46,482 nucleotides of DNA from Nostocales cyanobacterium (GTDB lineage Bacteria > Cyanobacteriota > Cyanobacteriia > Cyanobacteriales > Nostocaceae): the NCBI GenBank assembly GCA_004293145.1, contig RDYJ01000012.1, positions 1 to 46,482 on the forward strand, read 5' to 3'. Of this stretch, positions 8,988 through 20,554 are shown piece by piece. The notes beneath the pieces are model-generated. The model saw only the letters and a program-made list of their open reading frames with translations, had not been told where the DNA came from and searched no databases. Positions within the stretch are counted from its first letter, which is position 1, and every line of letters starts with the position of its first letter. Position numbers and translations under genes: made by a program.

Positions 8988-10082
8988 TTATTGTATAAAA
9001 TCATCAAAAATCTCAGGATTACTCAAGATTATGGCATCAAATCTTCGCTCAGGACTTAAAAAGTTTTCTCCTCCTCCTAAAATTATATTTTTGATTTCTT
9101 TTTTTGTAATTCGGGGTTCAATCAAATTATCACAAGCCATATATAGACGAGTATTTGATCCACTTAAAGCAAAAGCTTTATCATTTTTGGTGTTATAGGT
9201 TAATGTATCAATAACTAATTTATGATTTATTTTACCAACAAGAGCAAATTCATATAACATTTTTACCAACCACACTACAGAACGCATAGGTCTTTGTATA
9301 GTTTCTTCAGATTTAGCCAATCTTTTAGTAATATCAACGAAAAGTCTTGTAAAGCCGAAGTTACTCCAAACAAAAATATCTAAGCAATTTTGATAAAGCT
9401 TAGAAGTTTTACCTACTGTTTTCCACACTGGTTGCATGACTAATGGAGATTGAATTTTAAGATTTTCACTTAGTAAAATATCTAAACAATCTACAACTTG
9501 AGGTATAAAAGGTAATATCTGACGTATACTTGACCAATCTTCAATTTGACTACACACAGGTTGAAGATAATTTAATAGTTTATCTCTCGAATTTTCAAAC
9601 TCATTAGCAATACTTAGAGCAAGATAGATGATAGTATCTGGTCTGGTAACAATTTCACAACCATATTGATTATCTGGTAAACGATAAGTTGAGTTGTCAG
9701 GTAATGCTGTTAACTTAATTTCTATATTTCGTAAACAGGCATTATCTCTATTAATATCATGAGTGACTAAATCAACTCGTGGCAGTTTACCTACAACAAT
9801 TTTTCTATAGGGTACATAATCACTTTCAAAGGAGAAAAATAAATTAGCAGAAAGAGGAGCAATACCAAATATTTGAGTAACATCTATTTCTTGATGTTGA
9901 ATTTTCAAGTTTTCATCCAGTATCAAATAATTTAGCTTCATTCCTTTGTGGTACATATAACAAGCTAGTGATGCGGGAAAAGAATTATTAAATTGATTTT
10001 TACCCCAGCTTTCTCTTTGAGAAAAATCTCGATTAGAATGAAGTAGTCCGAATAATCCCACCTGTATTTGCTCAAAATTCAT
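8988..10082 (-). CDS. HindVP/AcyI-like type II restriction endonuclease
   Basis: N-terminus GLLHSNRDFSQRESWGKNQFNNSFPASLACYMY resembles the recalled HindVP family; core PRVDLVTHDIN...IEIKLTALPD; immediately upstream of the methyltransferase gene on the same strand. Confidence 0.78.
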   Translation of the reverse strand: MNFEQIQVGLFGLLHSNRDFSQRESWGKNQFNNSFPASLACYMYHKGMKLNYLILDENLKIQHQEIDVTQIFGIAPLSANLFFSFESDYVPYRKIVVGKLPRVDLVTHDINRDNACLRNIEIKLTALPDNSTYRLPDNQYGCEIVTRPDTIIYLALSIANEFENSRDKLLNYLQPVCSQIEDWSSIRQILPFIPQVVDCLDILLSENLKIQSPLVMQPVWKTVGKTSKLYQNCLDIFVWSNFGFTRLFVDITKRLAKSEETIQRPMRSVVWLVKMLYEFALVGKINHKLVIDTLTYNTKNDKAFALSGSNTRLYMACDNLIEPRITKKEIKNIILGGGENFLSPERRFDAIILSNPEIFDDFIQ

Positions 10083-10285
10083 AATATTGAAACATAGAAA
10101 AATATAAATTTTTTATCCAAAATAGTAATTATATCATAAGTATTATTTTTATTTAATTAACAATACTTTTTGTACAATTACTACCTGTCGGCGATTGCGC
10201 GAAACAAAACTATGAAAAAAACCGCCTATTCCTGTAAAAATAAACAACAAAATAAGCGGTTTCTGAAGATATTAAAAATTGAGAA

Positions 10286-11380
10286 TTAGTTATTAGAAGC
10301 CGCTAATTCTGCTAAACGTTCCTGTTGGTCTTGGGATATGCAAGATTGAACAACCGTTTCTAAATCGCCTTCCAAGACAGGGTTAAGGGTAAAATTTTGA
10401 CCTAACCGGTGGTCAGTCACCCGACTATCTTTATAATTGTAGGTGCGAATTTTTTCCGAACGGGAACCTGTACCGACTTGCGATCGCCGCATGGAAGTGA
10501 CAGCTTCTTGTTGTTCCCTTAACTTCATTTCATAGAGTTTAGCCCGCAAAATTTGCATTGCCCGTTCTTTGTTTTGTAACTGGCTACGTTCTTCTGTACA
10601 GAAAATTCTGATTCCAGTTGGTTTGTGGAATAAGTCAGCGGCTGTTTCCACCTTGTTGACGTTTTGACCACCAGCACCACCAGAACGGGCGGTACTCATT
10701 TCAATATCTTTCGGGTCAATATGAATTTCCACATCATCCACTTCCGGCATAATAGCGATGGTAGCAGTAGAGGTATGAACTCTTCCCCCAGCTTCCGTAG
10801 CGGGGACGCGCTGTACACGATGTACACCAGCTTCAAACTTCAGCTTACTGTAAACGCTGTCGCCTTGAATTTCTAGAATCACTTCTTTGAAGCCGCCCAT
10901 TTCACCCAGAGACTCGCTGACTAGCTTCACTCTCCAGCCTTGAGTATCAGCATAGCGGGAATACATCCGCAGCAAATCACCAGCCCAAATACTCGCTTCA
11001 TCGCCACCAGTCCCAGCGCGAATTTCCAACATGATGTTTTTATCATCATTGGGATCACGGGGGAGCAGCAATACCTTCAAGCGACTTTCTAAGTATTCTA
11101 TCTTTTCTACTAATTCATTCACCTCCAAAGCTGCCATTTCTTGCAACTCTGGATCACTATTTGCCTCTTTAAGTACCTGACGCGCCCCTGTTAATTCTTC
11201 CTGGGCAGTTTTCCAAGTTTCGTAGGTATTAACTACTTCTTCCAAAGAAGAACGAGACTTGGCTATTTTTTGATACTCATCAGGGTTTTTAGTCGTATCA
11301 GGATCGCCCAGGCGACGAGTTAATTCATGAAAGGTTTGTTCAACAGATTTAAGTTTCTCCAGCAGGTATGTTTCAGCCAT
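10286..11380 (-). CDS. prfA: Peptide chain release factor 1
   Basis: [17 protein letters not shown] contains the GGQ motif; RF1-type N-terminus. Confidence 0.96.
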   Translation of the reverse strand: MAETYLLEKLKSVEQTFHELTRRLGDPDTTKNPDEYQKIAKSRSSLEEVVNTYETWKTAQEELTGARQVLKEANSDPELQEMAALEVNELVEKIEYLESRLKVLLLPRDPNDDKNIMLEIRAGTGGDEASIWAGDLLRMYSRYADTQGWRVKLVSESLGEMGGFKEVILEIQGDSVYSKLKFEAGVHRVQRVPATEAGGRVHTSTATIAIMPEVDDVEIHIDPKDIEMSTARSGGAGGQNVNKVETAADLFHKPTGIRIFCTEERSQLQNKERAMQILRAKLYEMKLREQQEAVTSMRRSQVGTGSRSEKIRTYNYKDSRVTDHRLGQNFTLNPVLEGDLETVVQSCISQDQQERLAELAASNN

Positions 11381-11485
11381 GACGCGTGCGATTGCTCCTA
11401 AAAAATAACAAGTGTGGCTACTGCATTAAATGACAATCGACCCTACATCAATGCAGGGTCGTCGTTAAAAGCTACAGCCAACCAG

Positions 11486-11719
11486 CTACTTTTTGTTTTT
11501 GTCGCCCTGCTCGCTGGACATACCGTATTTGCGGAGGAAGCGTTCAACTCGACCCTCAGCGTCAATAATTTTCTGTGTGCCTGTGTAAAATGGGTGGTTT
11601 CCAGACCAAACATCTACGTGTAATTCGGGTTTGGTAGAACCAATAGTCATCACAACTTGACCGTTGCAGTAGACTTTTGCCTCTGGATACCACTGGGGAT
11701 GAATATCAGATTTAGCCAT
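11486..11719 (-). CDS. rpmE: 50S ribosomal protein L31
   Basis: MAKSDIHPQWYPEAKVYCNGQVVMTIGSTKPELHVDVWSGNHPFYTGTQK. Confidence 0.95.
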   Translation of the reverse strand: MAKSDIHPQWYPEAKVYCNGQVVMTIGSTKPELHVDVWSGNHPFYTGTQKIIDAEGRVERFLRKYGMSSEQGDKNKK

Positions 11720-11836
11720 TGTTCCTTTTGTGGTGTTTTTCTATCAGAATTATAACTTTCAGTCTTTGGGCATTTAGAGAATTTTAGATTTTAGATCCAG
11801 CGTAAATCCGCAATTACAACCACTGATTTAGTCGTA

Positions 11837-11897
11837 AACCATCTGCGTTTATCTGCGTCCATCTGCGGTTAAAATCCAAAATCCAAAATCCAAAATT
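11837..11897. repeat. ATCTGCGTTT-type repeat followed by (AAAATCC)n heptamers
   Basis: atctgcgtttatctgcgtccatctgcggttaaaatccaaaatccaaaatccaaaattg. Confidence 0.8.
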
Positions 11898-11899
11898 GA

Positions 11900-12316
11900 T
11901 TAACGTTTGGAGTATTGAGGAGCTTTCCGAGCTTTGTGTAAACCGTATTTTTTGCGTTCTTTAGCTCGTGGGTCACGAGTTAGGTAGCCTTCGGTTTTTA
12001 AAGGTGAGCGATTATCAGGGTCTAGCTGACATAAAGCACGAGCAACACCCAAACGAATGGAATCTGCTTGTCCTGTCAAGCCGCCGCCTACAGCTTTCAC
12101 CAAAATGTCGTATTCGCTTTCTAGTCCCAAAGTCTCTAAAGGCGCTTTGATAGAACCTAAGTAGTTGGCATTGAATTGGAAATATAATTCTCCATCTTTA
12201 CCGTTGACTACAAACTTACCTTCGCCTGGAACTAGGCGTACTTGTGCTACTGCGGATTTGCGGCGGCCAGTACCCCAATAAACGGCGCGACCGCTATTAG
12301 CTTCTGCTATTTGCAT
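11900..12316 (-). CDS. rpsI: 30S ribosomal protein S9
   Basis: [25 protein letters not shown]...[20 protein letters not shown]. Confidence 0.97.
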   Translation of the reverse strand: MQIAEANSGRAVYWGTGRRKSAVAQVRLVPGEGKFVVNGKDGELYFQFNANYLGSIKAPLETLGLESEYDILVKAVGGGLTGQADSIRLGVARALCQLDPDNRSPLKTEGYLTRDPRAKERKKYGLHKARKAPQYSKR

Positions 12317-12771
12317 TAGTTTTCTCCAGGAATTGTATTAATAATGAGTTCTTTTGGTTGCTGCGCTGCATGGGGATGGATAGGACCTACGTAGACTTTC
12401 AATTTGGTGAATAATTGTCTACCCAAGCTATTTTTAGGCAACATACCTTTAACAGCTTGTTCTAAAATCCGTTCGGGTAGGCGTTGTTGCAGTTTGGCAA
12501 AGGTTTCTGTCTTCATTCCACCGGGACGACCGGAATGGCGACGGTAAAGTTTTTGGGTACGCTTTTTACCTGTAACTGCCACTTTTTCGGCGTTGATGAC
12601 AACAACGAAATCACCTGTGTCTAAGTGAGGTGTGTATTCGACTTTTCTTTTGCCTCTTAAAACCATAGCAATTTCGCTGGCTAGTCGGCCAAGGCGTTTA
12701 TCTGTGGCATCTACTACGTACCACTCGCGCTCAAGGGATGCTTGAGGAGGAAGGTAAGTTTTACTACTCAT
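12316..12771 (-). CDS. rplM: 50S ribosomal protein L13
   Basis: [55 protein letters not shown]. Confidence 0.97.
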   Translation of the reverse strand: MSSKTYLPPQASLEREWYVVDATDKRLGRLASEIAMVLRGKRKVEYTPHLDTGDFVVVINAEKVAVTGKKRTQKLYRRHSGRPGGMKTETFAKLQQRLPERILEQAVKGMLPKNSLGRQLFTKLKVYVGPIHPHAAQQPKELIINTIPGEN

Positions 12772-12869
12772 TGTTATTTGTCCTTTGTTTTTTGTTCTTG
12801 GTCAGTCGTAGGTGATCAGTTGTTAGTCTTCAGTTGTCAGTGTCGGTGGTTATTCGTCACTGTTCCCTG

Positions 12870-13721
12870 TTACCTTTTCCCTGTCACCTCTTCATCATGA
12901 CCAAACACTAAATATGGTTGGGTGTCGTACCAAATTTCCGGGGAAAAAGGAAAATCAGGATACCCTACTCGTAACAAGCATAAGCCTTGGGGTGGTGCGG
13001 CATATTTCACTTGTTCCCGGCGTTGTTCTTTCCAGATGTCGGTGAAATTATCGAGCGTTCGCTGTCCAGAACCTACTTGTACCAGCATCCCTACCAATAG
13101 CCGCACCATGCCATACAAAAATCCATTTGCCTGAATTTCAATATGGATAAATGGACCACTGCGATGACAGGCGACGGCTTGTACTTCTACCCAGGAATGT
13201 GATCGCGCTGATCCTGCACGATGAAAAGCAGCTAAATGATGTTTTCCCAGCAGAGGTTTAAGGGCAGCTTGGATTAAAGATTCATCCAAGGGAGCATAAT
13301 AATAATGCCAACTGAAGGGGTTAACGAACAAGTTTGGTAGAGCTTCAGTATAGATTGTGTAACGATACCGTCGAAACACTGCACTAAAGCGAGAGTGCCA
13401 ATTCTCATTTACACCCGCTGAAGCCCTGATTAATATATCCGGGGGTAGGTAACTGTTTAGAACTGTTGCCCACTTGTGCGCGGGAATTAAACTTGTGGCA
13501 TCAAAATGGGCTACTTGAGCAGCTGCGTGAACTCCGGCATCGGTTCGCCCTGCGCCATGAAGTGTTACATGATACCCCAGAACAGTAGCTATAGCTGTTT
13601 CTATCTCTTCTTGGACAGTTCGCTGCGCCTTTTGCCGTTGCCAGCCATGAAAGTCAGTACCTAGATACTGAATGACCAAGGCTACTCGATAAGTTGGTGT
13701 CGGCTGGCGGCTTTCTAACAT
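12870..13721 (-). CDS. truA: tRNA pseudouridine synthase A
   Basis: YLGTDFHGWQRQ, LHGAGRTDAGVHAAAQVAHF. Track start 13748 is a TTG inside a repeat; ATG at 13719-13721 (MLESRQPT) preferred. Confidence 0.93.
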   Translation of the reverse strand: MLESRQPTPTYRVALVIQYLGTDFHGWQRQKAQRTVQEEIETAIATVLGYHVTLHGAGRTDAGVHAAAQVAHFDATSLIPAHKWATVLNSYLPPDILIRASAGVNENWHSRFSAVFRRYRYTIYTEALPNLFVNPFSWHYYYAPLDESLIQAALKPLLGKHHLAAFHRAGSARSHSWVEVQAVACHRSGPFIHIEIQANGFLYGMVRLLVGMLVQVGSGQRTLDNFTDIWKEQRREQVKYAAPPQGLCLLRVGYPDFPFSPEIWYDTQPYLVFGHDEEVTGKR

Positions 13722-13828
13722 ACTGGTTTTGTCAGTGGCAAGAGGCAAGAGGCAAGAGACAAGAGTTTTTTAATTTTTAATTTAATTTTCTCCTATTCCC
13801 TATTCCCTATTCCCTATTCACTATGACT

Positions 13829-14179
13829 TTAAACTAATTCAATAATCGCCATTTCCGCATTATCACCGCGACGGGGAACGGTATGCAGAATGCGAGTATA
13901 ACCACCTTGGCGGTTTCCATACCGAGTGGGTGCTTGCTCAAACAAAGCATGAACTAGTGTTGTATCGTAGATATAGCCCAGGGCTTCCCGACGTGATGCT
14001 AAGGAGCCATTTTTAGCTAAGGTAATCATCTTCTCTACTTCACTCCGCAAAACTTTAGCGCGGATTAAAGTTGTAGTAATTCGACCATGACGGATTAGAT
14101 CGGTGGTTAGCGATCGCAACAGAGCGCGACGCTGGTCAGCTGGTTTACTGAGTTTTTTGACTCGACAACGGTGACGCAT
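13829..14179 (-). CDS. rplQ: 50S ribosomal protein L17
   Basis: [37 protein letters not shown]. Confidence 0.97.
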   Translation of the reverse strand: MRHRCRVKKLSKPADQRRALLRSLTTDLIRHGRITTTLIRAKVLRSEVEKMITLAKNGSLASRREALGYIYDTTLVHALFEQAPTRYGNRQGGYTRILHTVPRRGDNAEMAIIELV

Positions 14180-14211
14180 AATAATGCACTATGACTTACT
14201 AAGAGTTTGAT

Positions 14212-15156
14212 TTAAGCTGGTTTAGAGCCTCTCTCCTGCGGTAAAGTAATACCCAATCGGCGCTGTAAAGCTTCCACTACCTCTTCCGCTGACTTTTGAC
14301 CAAAGTTTTTGATTTCTAGGAGGTCTTCTTGGGTATAATCCAACAGGTCTGCTACGGAGTTAACCTGCGCTCGTTTGAGGCAGTTATAAGCCCGGACAGA
14401 AAGCTGCAATTCTTCGATAGGAATCTGAGCCGTTGGATCGTCTGGAATATCTGAACCTGTATCTGTTGGTTCTAGAGAGATATCTTTCAAGGGGTTGAAT
14501 AAATCTACCAAAATTCCCGCAGCTGAAGATAGTGCTTCTTGAGGTGAAAGACCACCATTAGTCCAAACTTCTAACAGTAATCTATCTTTCAGTGTTCCAT
14601 CTCCACGGGCTTCTTCAACGCTGTAGTTGACTTTTCTGACTGGCATAAACACCGAGTCAATTTGCAGAAAGTCTAAAGAAGTTGCTTCTTCCCTACCACG
14701 TTCTACAGTGCGATAACCCTTGCCTCTCTCGATCCGAAATTCCATTTCCAGTTTGCCACCTTCAGCTAAGGTAGCTACATACTGCGTCGGATCGATCACT
14801 TCTACTTCACTTGGCAAATCAAAATGTGCCGCTGTGATTGTTGCCGGACCCGTAACGAGTAACCGACCAATCTGAGGTTGAGAGGAATAGCTTTTGAGGA
14901 TGACTTCCTTCATTCGCATGAGAATTTCCAGCACATCTTCCCGCACACCGGGAACGGTAGCAAACTCATGACTAACGCCAGCTATCCGCACTGCTGTAAC
15001 TGCTGTTCCCTCCAGATTGGAAAGTAAAACCCGCCGCAGCGCGTTACCTACTGTTGTTCCTTGACCACGTTCTAGAGGTTCGAGAACAAATTTACTGTAA
15101 TGGCTCCGACTTTCCTCTGTATTAGACTCTACACATTCAATTTGAAACTGCGCCAC
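14212..15156 (-). CDS. rpoA: DNA-directed RNA polymerase subunit alpha
   Basis: FVLEPLERGQGTTVGNALRRVLLSNLEGTAVTAVRI; C-terminal IEELQLSVRAYNCLKRAQVNSVADLL. Confidence 0.98.
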   Translation of the reverse strand: MAQFQIECVESNTEESRSHYSKFVLEPLERGQGTTVGNALRRVLLSNLEGTAVTAVRIAGVSHEFATVPGVREDVLEILMRMKEVILKSYSSQPQIGRLLVTGPATITAAHFDLPSEVEVIDPTQYVATLAEGGKLEMEFRIERGKGYRTVERGREEATSLDFLQIDSVFMPVRKVNYSVEEARGDGTLKDRLLLEVWTNGGLSPQEALSSAAGILVDLFNPLKDISLEPTDTGSDIPDDPTAQIPIEELQLSVRAYNCLKRAQVNSVADLLDYTQEDLLEIKNFGQKSAEEVVEALQRRLGITLPQERGSKPA

Positions 15157-15503
15157 GGAGTAGCCTCCCTTTTAAGGTGCTGCTAGCAGGCAACTAATTT
15201 TGCCTCTCGAATTCACTTTATGCTCTGATCGGTTGCTGTGGTTGATCAAACTGCCAACATCTAAGGTGGTTAAGGTTTGATCTTCCAATTTAAGCAGCAG
15301 CCACTGATAATATTTTGGATTGTCGAAAGTTGAGCAGCCCTCCCGCTGGGAAGAGCTGATATGCTTCCTATTCACCAAATGGATCTGAAGTTGCTCAGCA
15401 TTGACTCTGTATAACAAAGTTAATACTCTATCAGCCCCAGATGGACTTGTAGGTGATTTTCCTGAGCATTAACTTCTCACCTGAGCGTGCTTAAGGTTAA
15501 CGT

Positions 15504-15899
15504 TTAAACTCGACGGCGCTTGGGTGGACGGCAACCATTGTGAGGAATCGGGGTAATATCCCGAATCAGCGTAATTTCTAGTCCTGCTCCTTGCAGCGCC
15601 CGGATAGCGGTTTCTCTACCTGCTCCAGGTCCGCTAACCATGACTTCAATTTGACGCATCCCTTGATCAATGGCTCTGCGGCCTGCACTTTCAGCTGCCG
15701 TTTGTGCGGCGAAGGGAGTTCCCTTTTTTGCCCCCTTAAATCCACTAGAACCAGCACTTGCCCAGGAGATGACATCTCCATTTTGATCAGTAATGGTGAC
15801 AATGCTATTGTTGAAAGTAGACTGAATGTAGGCAATGCCGTTCGGTACGTTCCGTTTCTGCTTCTTGCTCCCGGATTTTTTAGTTGGTTGTCTTGCCAT
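15504..15899 (-). CDS. rpsK: 30S ribosomal protein S11
   Basis: [37 protein letters not shown]...[18 protein letters not shown]. Confidence 0.98.
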   Translation of the reverse strand: MARQPTKKSGSKKQKRNVPNGIAYIQSTFNNSIVTITDQNGDVISWASAGSSGFKGAKKGTPFAAQTAAESAGRRAIDQGMRQIEVMVSGPGAGRETAIRALQGAGLEITLIRDITPIPHNGCRPPKRRRV

Positions 15900-15953
15900 A
15901 TTTGTTTAGTGAATTTAAGGTAAAACTTGCCTGGATGAGCAAGCCAAGAAAAG

Positions 15954-16334
15954 TTATTTGCCAGGGGCTTTCTTCTTCCCGGCCACTGTCTGTCTTCTAC
16001 CGCGTCTGGTTCTGGCGTTGGTGCGGGTTCTTTGTCCTCTCACAGGTAAGCCCATGCGATGACGACGGCCTCGATAACAGCCAATATCAACTAGGCGCTT
16101 GATGTTCATCGCCTCTAAGCGCCGTAAGTCACCTTCAACTTGATAGTTGCTTTCTATTTCGGCTCTCAAAGCTGTTACATCAGCATCACTTAAGTCTTTA
16201 ATGCGGGTGTCTGGGTTCACGCCTGTAGCCGCTAGGATTTCCTGCGACCTTGATAACCCAATTCCGTAAATGTAAGTCAGACCAATCTCAACGCGCTTAT
16301 CGCGGGGAAGGTCTACTCCGGAAATCCGTGCCAC
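15954..16334 (-). CDS. rpsM: 30S ribosomal protein S13
   Basis: [34 protein letters not shown]...[13 protein letters not shown]. Confidence 0.98.
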   Translation of the reverse strand: MARISGVDLPRDKRVEIGLTYIYGIGLSRSQEILAATGVNPDTRIKDLSDADVTALRAEIESNYQVEGDLRRLEAMNIKRLVDIGCYRGRRHRMGLPVRGQRTRTNARTRRGRRQTVAGKKKAPGK

Positions 16335-16445
16335 AATTAATATCTCCCTCTTTTGTTCTTAATCGCAGTTGCCTAAACGTGATTCATCACGTTCTTTGGT
16401 TCTGATGGTGATTTTGGACTGCACCAGACTCTGATGATCAGAGGC

Positions 16446-16559
16446 TTATCCCTGACGTTGCTTGTGTTTGGGGTTTTCACAAATCACCATGACGCGACCA
16501 CGGCGTTTGATCACGTTACACTTTTCACAGATTTTTTTGACTGAGGCTCTGACTTTCAT
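16446..16559 (-). CDS. rpmJ: 50S ribosomal protein L36 (37 aa; absent from ORF track)
   Basis: Manual translation [37 protein letters not shown] has the L36 C-x2-C...C...H zinc ligand pattern; lies between infA and rpsM as expected. Confidence 0.96.
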   Translation of the reverse strand: MKVRASVKKICEKCNVIKRRGRVMVICENPKHKQRQG

Positions 16560-16676
16560 GCCTTTTCTAATTGACTCCAAATAGTAAATTATAGCATTTC
16601 TAGAGAAAATATTTCAGTTAAGTAAATAGGTAAATCCCAAAAAAGCTGATTTATGGTAAGATTCTCTACATTATGT

Positions 16677-16901
16677 TTACTTCTTCCGTAGTCTATAGGT
16701 AATTCTCCCTTTGGTCAGGTCGTAGGGAGTTAACTCCACTTTGACGCGATCACCAGGTAAAATTTTGATGTAATTACGGCGAATTTTGCCGGAAATATGT
16801 GCCAAGACGTTAAAGCCGTTATCCAAGTCAACGCGAAACATTGCATTGGGTAATGACTCGGTTACCGTGCCTTCCATTTCAATCAAATCTTGTTTAGACA
16901 A
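16677..16901 (-). CDS. infA: Translation initiation factor IF-1
   Basis: [64 protein letters not shown]. Confidence 0.98.
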
Positions 16902-17105
16902 GTTTTTTCCTCAACTCGATAATTTCCTGTTCCGTTGCCACAGATGCAATCGGTACTAATACACAACTTGCGAAATATATCAACAGTTTATTAATCTATC
17001 TTAGCTAAAAGAGAATGGGGACTGGGAAAAGGCGCTTATTTAAAAGAAAGAGAAATATTCATTCTCCCGTATTTTTCTGCTCCTTTGCTTTCCCGGACTG
17101 TCCCC

Positions 17106-17660
17106 TTAAGCCGCTATGACTTTTTTTAATTCGGTAGTGACTTCTTCTTGGGATTGATTGCCGTTGACCATCAGGAGCTGATGGAGATTGCCATAATAAT
17201 CAATCAAGGGTGCAGTTTCTGCGCGATAAACTTCTAATCGACGACGAATAATCTCTTCGCTATCATCTTTTCGCCCTCGTCCTAGTAACCGGGCGATAAC
17301 TACGTCATCTGGCACATCCAAATTGACTACTCTTTCGCCACCCTGACTGATTTTGTCCAGCAGTTCCCCCAAATAAACAGCTTGTGTCACTTTGCGGGGA
17401 AAGCCATCGAGTATCCAACCAGATTTGGCATCTGGTTGATTGAGGCGTTCCTGTACCAAATCTTGTACTAGCTGGTCAGGAACTAATTCACCGCCATCAA
17501 CATAACTTTGAGCTTTAATACCCAAAGGAGTTTGCTCTTTCATGGCTTGCCGTAATATTTCACCCGTAGAAATATGCGGAATATTCCAGAATTCAGCCAA
17601 GGTCTGAGCTTGAGTTCCTTTACCAGCACCCGGTGGTCCCAAGAAGATTAATCGCGTCAC
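17106..17660 (-). CDS. adk: Adenylate kinase
   Basis: [37 protein letters not shown]. Confidence 0.97.
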   Translation of the reverse strand: MTRLIFLGPPGAGKGTQAQTLAEFWNIPHISTGEILRQAMKEQTPLGIKAQSYVDGGELVPDQLVQDLVQERLNQPDAKSGWILDGFPRKVTQAVYLGELLDKISQGGERVVNLDVPDDVVIARLLGRGRKDDSEEIIRRRLEVYRAETAPLIDYYGNLHQLLMVNGNQSQEEVTTELKKVIAA

Positions 17661-18973
17661 TATTGTTTCACCATTCCTTCATAGCGTTGAGAGATAACGT
17701 AGGTTTGAATTTGTCTTGCCGTATCAATCGCTACGCCCACTAAAATCAACAAAGAGGTAGCACCCAAACCTCTAAAAGTTGGCACGTTTAAAGTGCTTTC
17801 CACAGCGGTGGGGATAATTGCTACCAAACCCAAAAAGAGTGAGCCTAAAAAAGTCAGACGATTACTGACACGCTCAATATACTCACTGGTTGCCTTACCA
17901 GGGCGAATACCGGGAATACTAGACCCCATTTTCTTCAAGTTTTGCGCTACATCTACCGGGTTGAGAATCAACGAAGAATAGAAGTAACTAAAGAAAATAA
18001 TAGAAATCATGTAAACCAGAGCATAAACCCAAGAGCCAGAACCACTAGGACTCAGATAAGTGTTAACTATATTTGCCAAATCAGCATTTTTAGTGAAATT
18101 GGCAATCAGCAGTGGCAAACTGAGAATAGCAGCGGCAAAAATAATCGGCATCACACCGCCTTGATTCAGACGTAAAGGTAGGAAACTACGCTGTTCTGCC
18201 AATACGCGCCGACCAACTTGGCGACGAGCCGAAATAATGGGAATACGGCGCATGCCTTCCTGAACAAAGACAATACCAATAATGGTGGCCATGAAAACTA
18301 GGAGGAGGACGATGACACGACCAACTATTTCCCTGCCGCCAACTTGTACCAAATCGATGGTATCGCCCAAGGATTTAGGTAGAGAAGCCACAATATTCAC
18401 AAAAATCAACAAAGATGCGCCATTACCAATACCTCGTTCTGTGATCAGTTCTGATGCCCACATCACAAACATTGAACCAGCAGTGAGAGCGATCGCCGTT
18501 TCTGCTACGAACAGGGGACCTGGATTTAAGGCAAATTGTTGCAGGAATAATGCCGAAAAAGAAACACTTTGAACAACTGCCCAACCAGCAGAGACATAGC
18601 GAGTAATTTGCGATATTTTCCGCCGACCTGCTTCCCCTTCGTTTTTCTGTAAATTTTCTAAAGATGGAATGGCAGCAGTCAGTAATTGGATGATAATAGA
18701 CGCATTGATAAAGGGCAAAATCCCCAAGGCAAATACACCCAAAGTTGAGAGTCCACGTCCCGAGAATATATCCAATAAACCGAATATGGAATTATTGCCA
18801 GATATAGCTTCTGCAAATCTCTCGCGATTAATTCCTGGTACTGGCAGAAAAATGCCTAGACGCACCAAAATTAAAATACCGACAGTTACAAGCAGCCTGC
18901 CTCTCAGTCCAGCGGCTTGAGCCATCTGCATAAAAGTTTCTTGAGCCGTTGGGGCTTTATCTCGACTGATCAT
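17660..18973 (-). CDS. secY: Preprotein translocase subunit SecY
   Basis: [57 protein letters not shown], multiple TM segments. Confidence 0.97.
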   Translation of the reverse strand: MISRDKAPTAQETFMQMAQAAGLRGRLLVTVGILILVRLGIFLPVPGINRERFAEAISGNNSIFGLLDIFSGRGLSTLGVFALGILPFINASIIIQLLTAAIPSLENLQKNEGEAGRRKISQITRYVSAGWAVVQSVSFSALFLQQFALNPGPLFVAETAIALTAGSMFVMWASELITERGIGNGASLLIFVNIVASLPKSLGDTIDLVQVGGREIVGRVIVLLLVFMATIIGIVFVQEGMRRIPIISARRQVGRRVLAEQRSFLPLRLNQGGVMPIIFAAAILSLPLLIANFTKNADLANIVNTYLSPSGSGSWVYALVYMISIIFFSYFYSSLILNPVDVAQNLKKMGSSIPGIRPGKATSEYIERVSNRLTFLGSLFLGLVAIIPTAVESTLNVPTFRGLGATSLLILVGVAIDTARQIQTYVISQRYEGMVKQ

Positions 18974-19037
18974 AGAGTGCTACCTTTATAGTGAACCAGG
19001 CGCTGGAAGCGAGTTGACTAGCTGGGAGTGTCCTGGA

Positions 19038-19484
19038 TCAGTTTAAAACTTCACAACTCCCGCCAGCCGCCTCAATTTTGCTACGAGCTTGACCTGTGAA
19101 AGCTGCCGCTTGCACTTTGAGCGGAACGCCCAATTCCCCGTTACCTAATATTTTCAATGGACCTTTAACGGATGTAACAATACCCACTTCTTTCAAAGAA
19201 GCTAGAGTTACTTCTGAATTAGCAGCTAGGGAGGCCAACTTTTCTACATTTATCGTAGTGTAAATCTTACGATTAATGACGGGAAAGCCCTTGAGCTTGG
19301 GTATCCGGCGGTACAATGGCTGTTGACCACCTTCAAATCCCGGTCTGGTGCCGCTACCAGAGCGAGACTTTTGACCCCGCATACCTAGACCGGCACTGGC
19401 ACCTTGACCGGCAGAAATACCTCTACCTACACGCTTACGGCGTTTTTTCGAGCCTTTTTGGGGCTTAACATCGTTGAGTCTCAT
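19038..19484 (-). CDS. rplO: 50S ribosomal protein L15
   Basis: [67 protein letters not shown]. Confidence 0.97.
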   Translation of the reverse strand: MRLNDVKPQKGSKKRRKRVGRGISAGQGASAGLGMRGQKSRSGSGTRPGFEGGQQPLYRRIPKLKGFPVINRKIYTTINVEKLASLAANSEVTLASLKEVGIVTSVKGPLKILGNGELGVPLKVQAAAFTGQARSKIEAAGGSCEVLN

Positions 19485-19567
19485 TTTGATTTGGGATTTT
19501 AGATTTGGGATTGATAATCTCGTTTTGCTTGTGGATTTTAGATAAAAAATCCAAGATCACAGCGTTA

Positions 19568-20122
19568 TTAAATATAGAGATTCTCGATGGCAATGCCCCG
19601 ATCTTCAGCGACTTCCGCAAATGTCCGCAGTGTAGATAGAGCATTAACAGCGGCTCTAGCGTTATTCAGAGGATTATTAGAGCCAAGTTGTTTAGCGAGA
19701 ACGTTACGTACTCCTGCCAACTCTAATACTGTCCGAACTGCACCACCAGCGATTACCCCTGTACCTGGTGCGGCTGGACGCATGATTACCTTAGCACCTC
19801 CACCTATACCATCGATGGGATGGGGGATGGAATTAGATTTGGTAATGGGAATATCAATTAGATGCTTTTTCCCATCGGCCACACCTTTCTTGACTGCACC
19901 AATTACATCAGAGGCTTTACCGACTCCCACACCAACTTGGCCGCGTTCATTACCCACGACGACAATTGCCCGGAAGCTGAGTTTTTTACCACCTTTGACG
20001 ACTTTACTAACACGACGGATTTGAATTACCCGTTCTTGCCAGTTAGTTTCTTCTTTTTTTGCTTTGTTTGCTTTACGACGACCCGTTGCCATAATCAATG
20101 CTCTCTCAACGTTAGTTGTCAT
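19568..20122 (-). CDS. rpsE: 30S ribosomal protein S5
   Basis: [31 protein letters not shown]. First ATG (20120-20122) lies in a heptamer repeat; true start may be [10 protein letters not shown] at 20092. Confidence 0.96.
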   Translation of the reverse strand: MTTNVERALIMATGRRKANKAKKEETNWQERVIQIRRVSKVVKGGKKLSFRAIVVVGNERGQVGVGVGKASDVIGAVKKGVADGKKHLIDIPITKSNSIPHPIDGIGGGAKVIMRPAAPGTGVIAGGAVRTVLELAGVRNVLAKQLGSNNPLNNARAAVNALSTLRTFAEVAEDRGIAIENLYI

Positions 20123-20189
20123 TAGTCATTAGTCATTAGTCATTAGTCATTAGTTTTTGCCAACGCCTAACGCCCGATGCCTAATAACT

Positions 20190-20552
20190 TTAGAAATCTA
20201 AACCAGCTTCCCGTGCGGCTTCAGCTAGTGCTTTAATGCGACCATGATAGAGGTTGCCACCGCGATCAAAGACGACCTTGGTGATGCCTTTTTCTAAAGA
20301 GCGCACTGCTATTAACTTACCAACTTGGGCTGAGGCATCACAGTTAGCGCCAGAAGCCAAGTTAGATTTCAACTCTGGTTCTACGGTCGATGCAGCCACA
20401 ATGGTTTGATGTTGTGTATCGTCAATCACTTGAACATAAATATGCTCGTTGGATCGAAATACGGCTAGGCGTGGGCGTTCTGGGGAACCGCTAACTTTAC
20501 CACGCACGCGCCGATGGCGACGCTGTTTTGATTCTCTACGAGTAAGTTTCAT
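20190..20552 (-). CDS. rplR: 50S ribosomal protein L18
   Basis: [34 protein letters not shown]...[28 protein letters not shown]. Confidence 0.97.
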   Translation of the reverse strand: MKLTRRESKQRRHRRVRGKVSGSPERPRLAVFRSNEHIYVQVIDDTQHQTIVAASTVEPELKSNLASGANCDASAQVGKLIAVRSLEKGITKVVFDRGGNLYHGRIKALAEAAREAGLDF

Positions 20553-20554
20553 GT

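Noticed and set aside
8965-9198. Plus-strand 77-aa ORF
   Set aside because: Mostly antisense to the 3' end of the HindVP-like gene; no recognisable domain.
15172-15417. Minus-strand 81-aa ORF upstream of rpoA
   Set aside because: No recognised family; kept only as part of the spacer finding.
15591-15923. Plus-strand 110-aa ORF, with minus-strand 15578..15835
   Set aside because: Both overlap rpsK in other frames; S11 is unambiguous.
19587-20024. Plus-strand 145-aa ORF
   Set aside because: Antisense to rpsE; low-complexity translation, shadow ORF.
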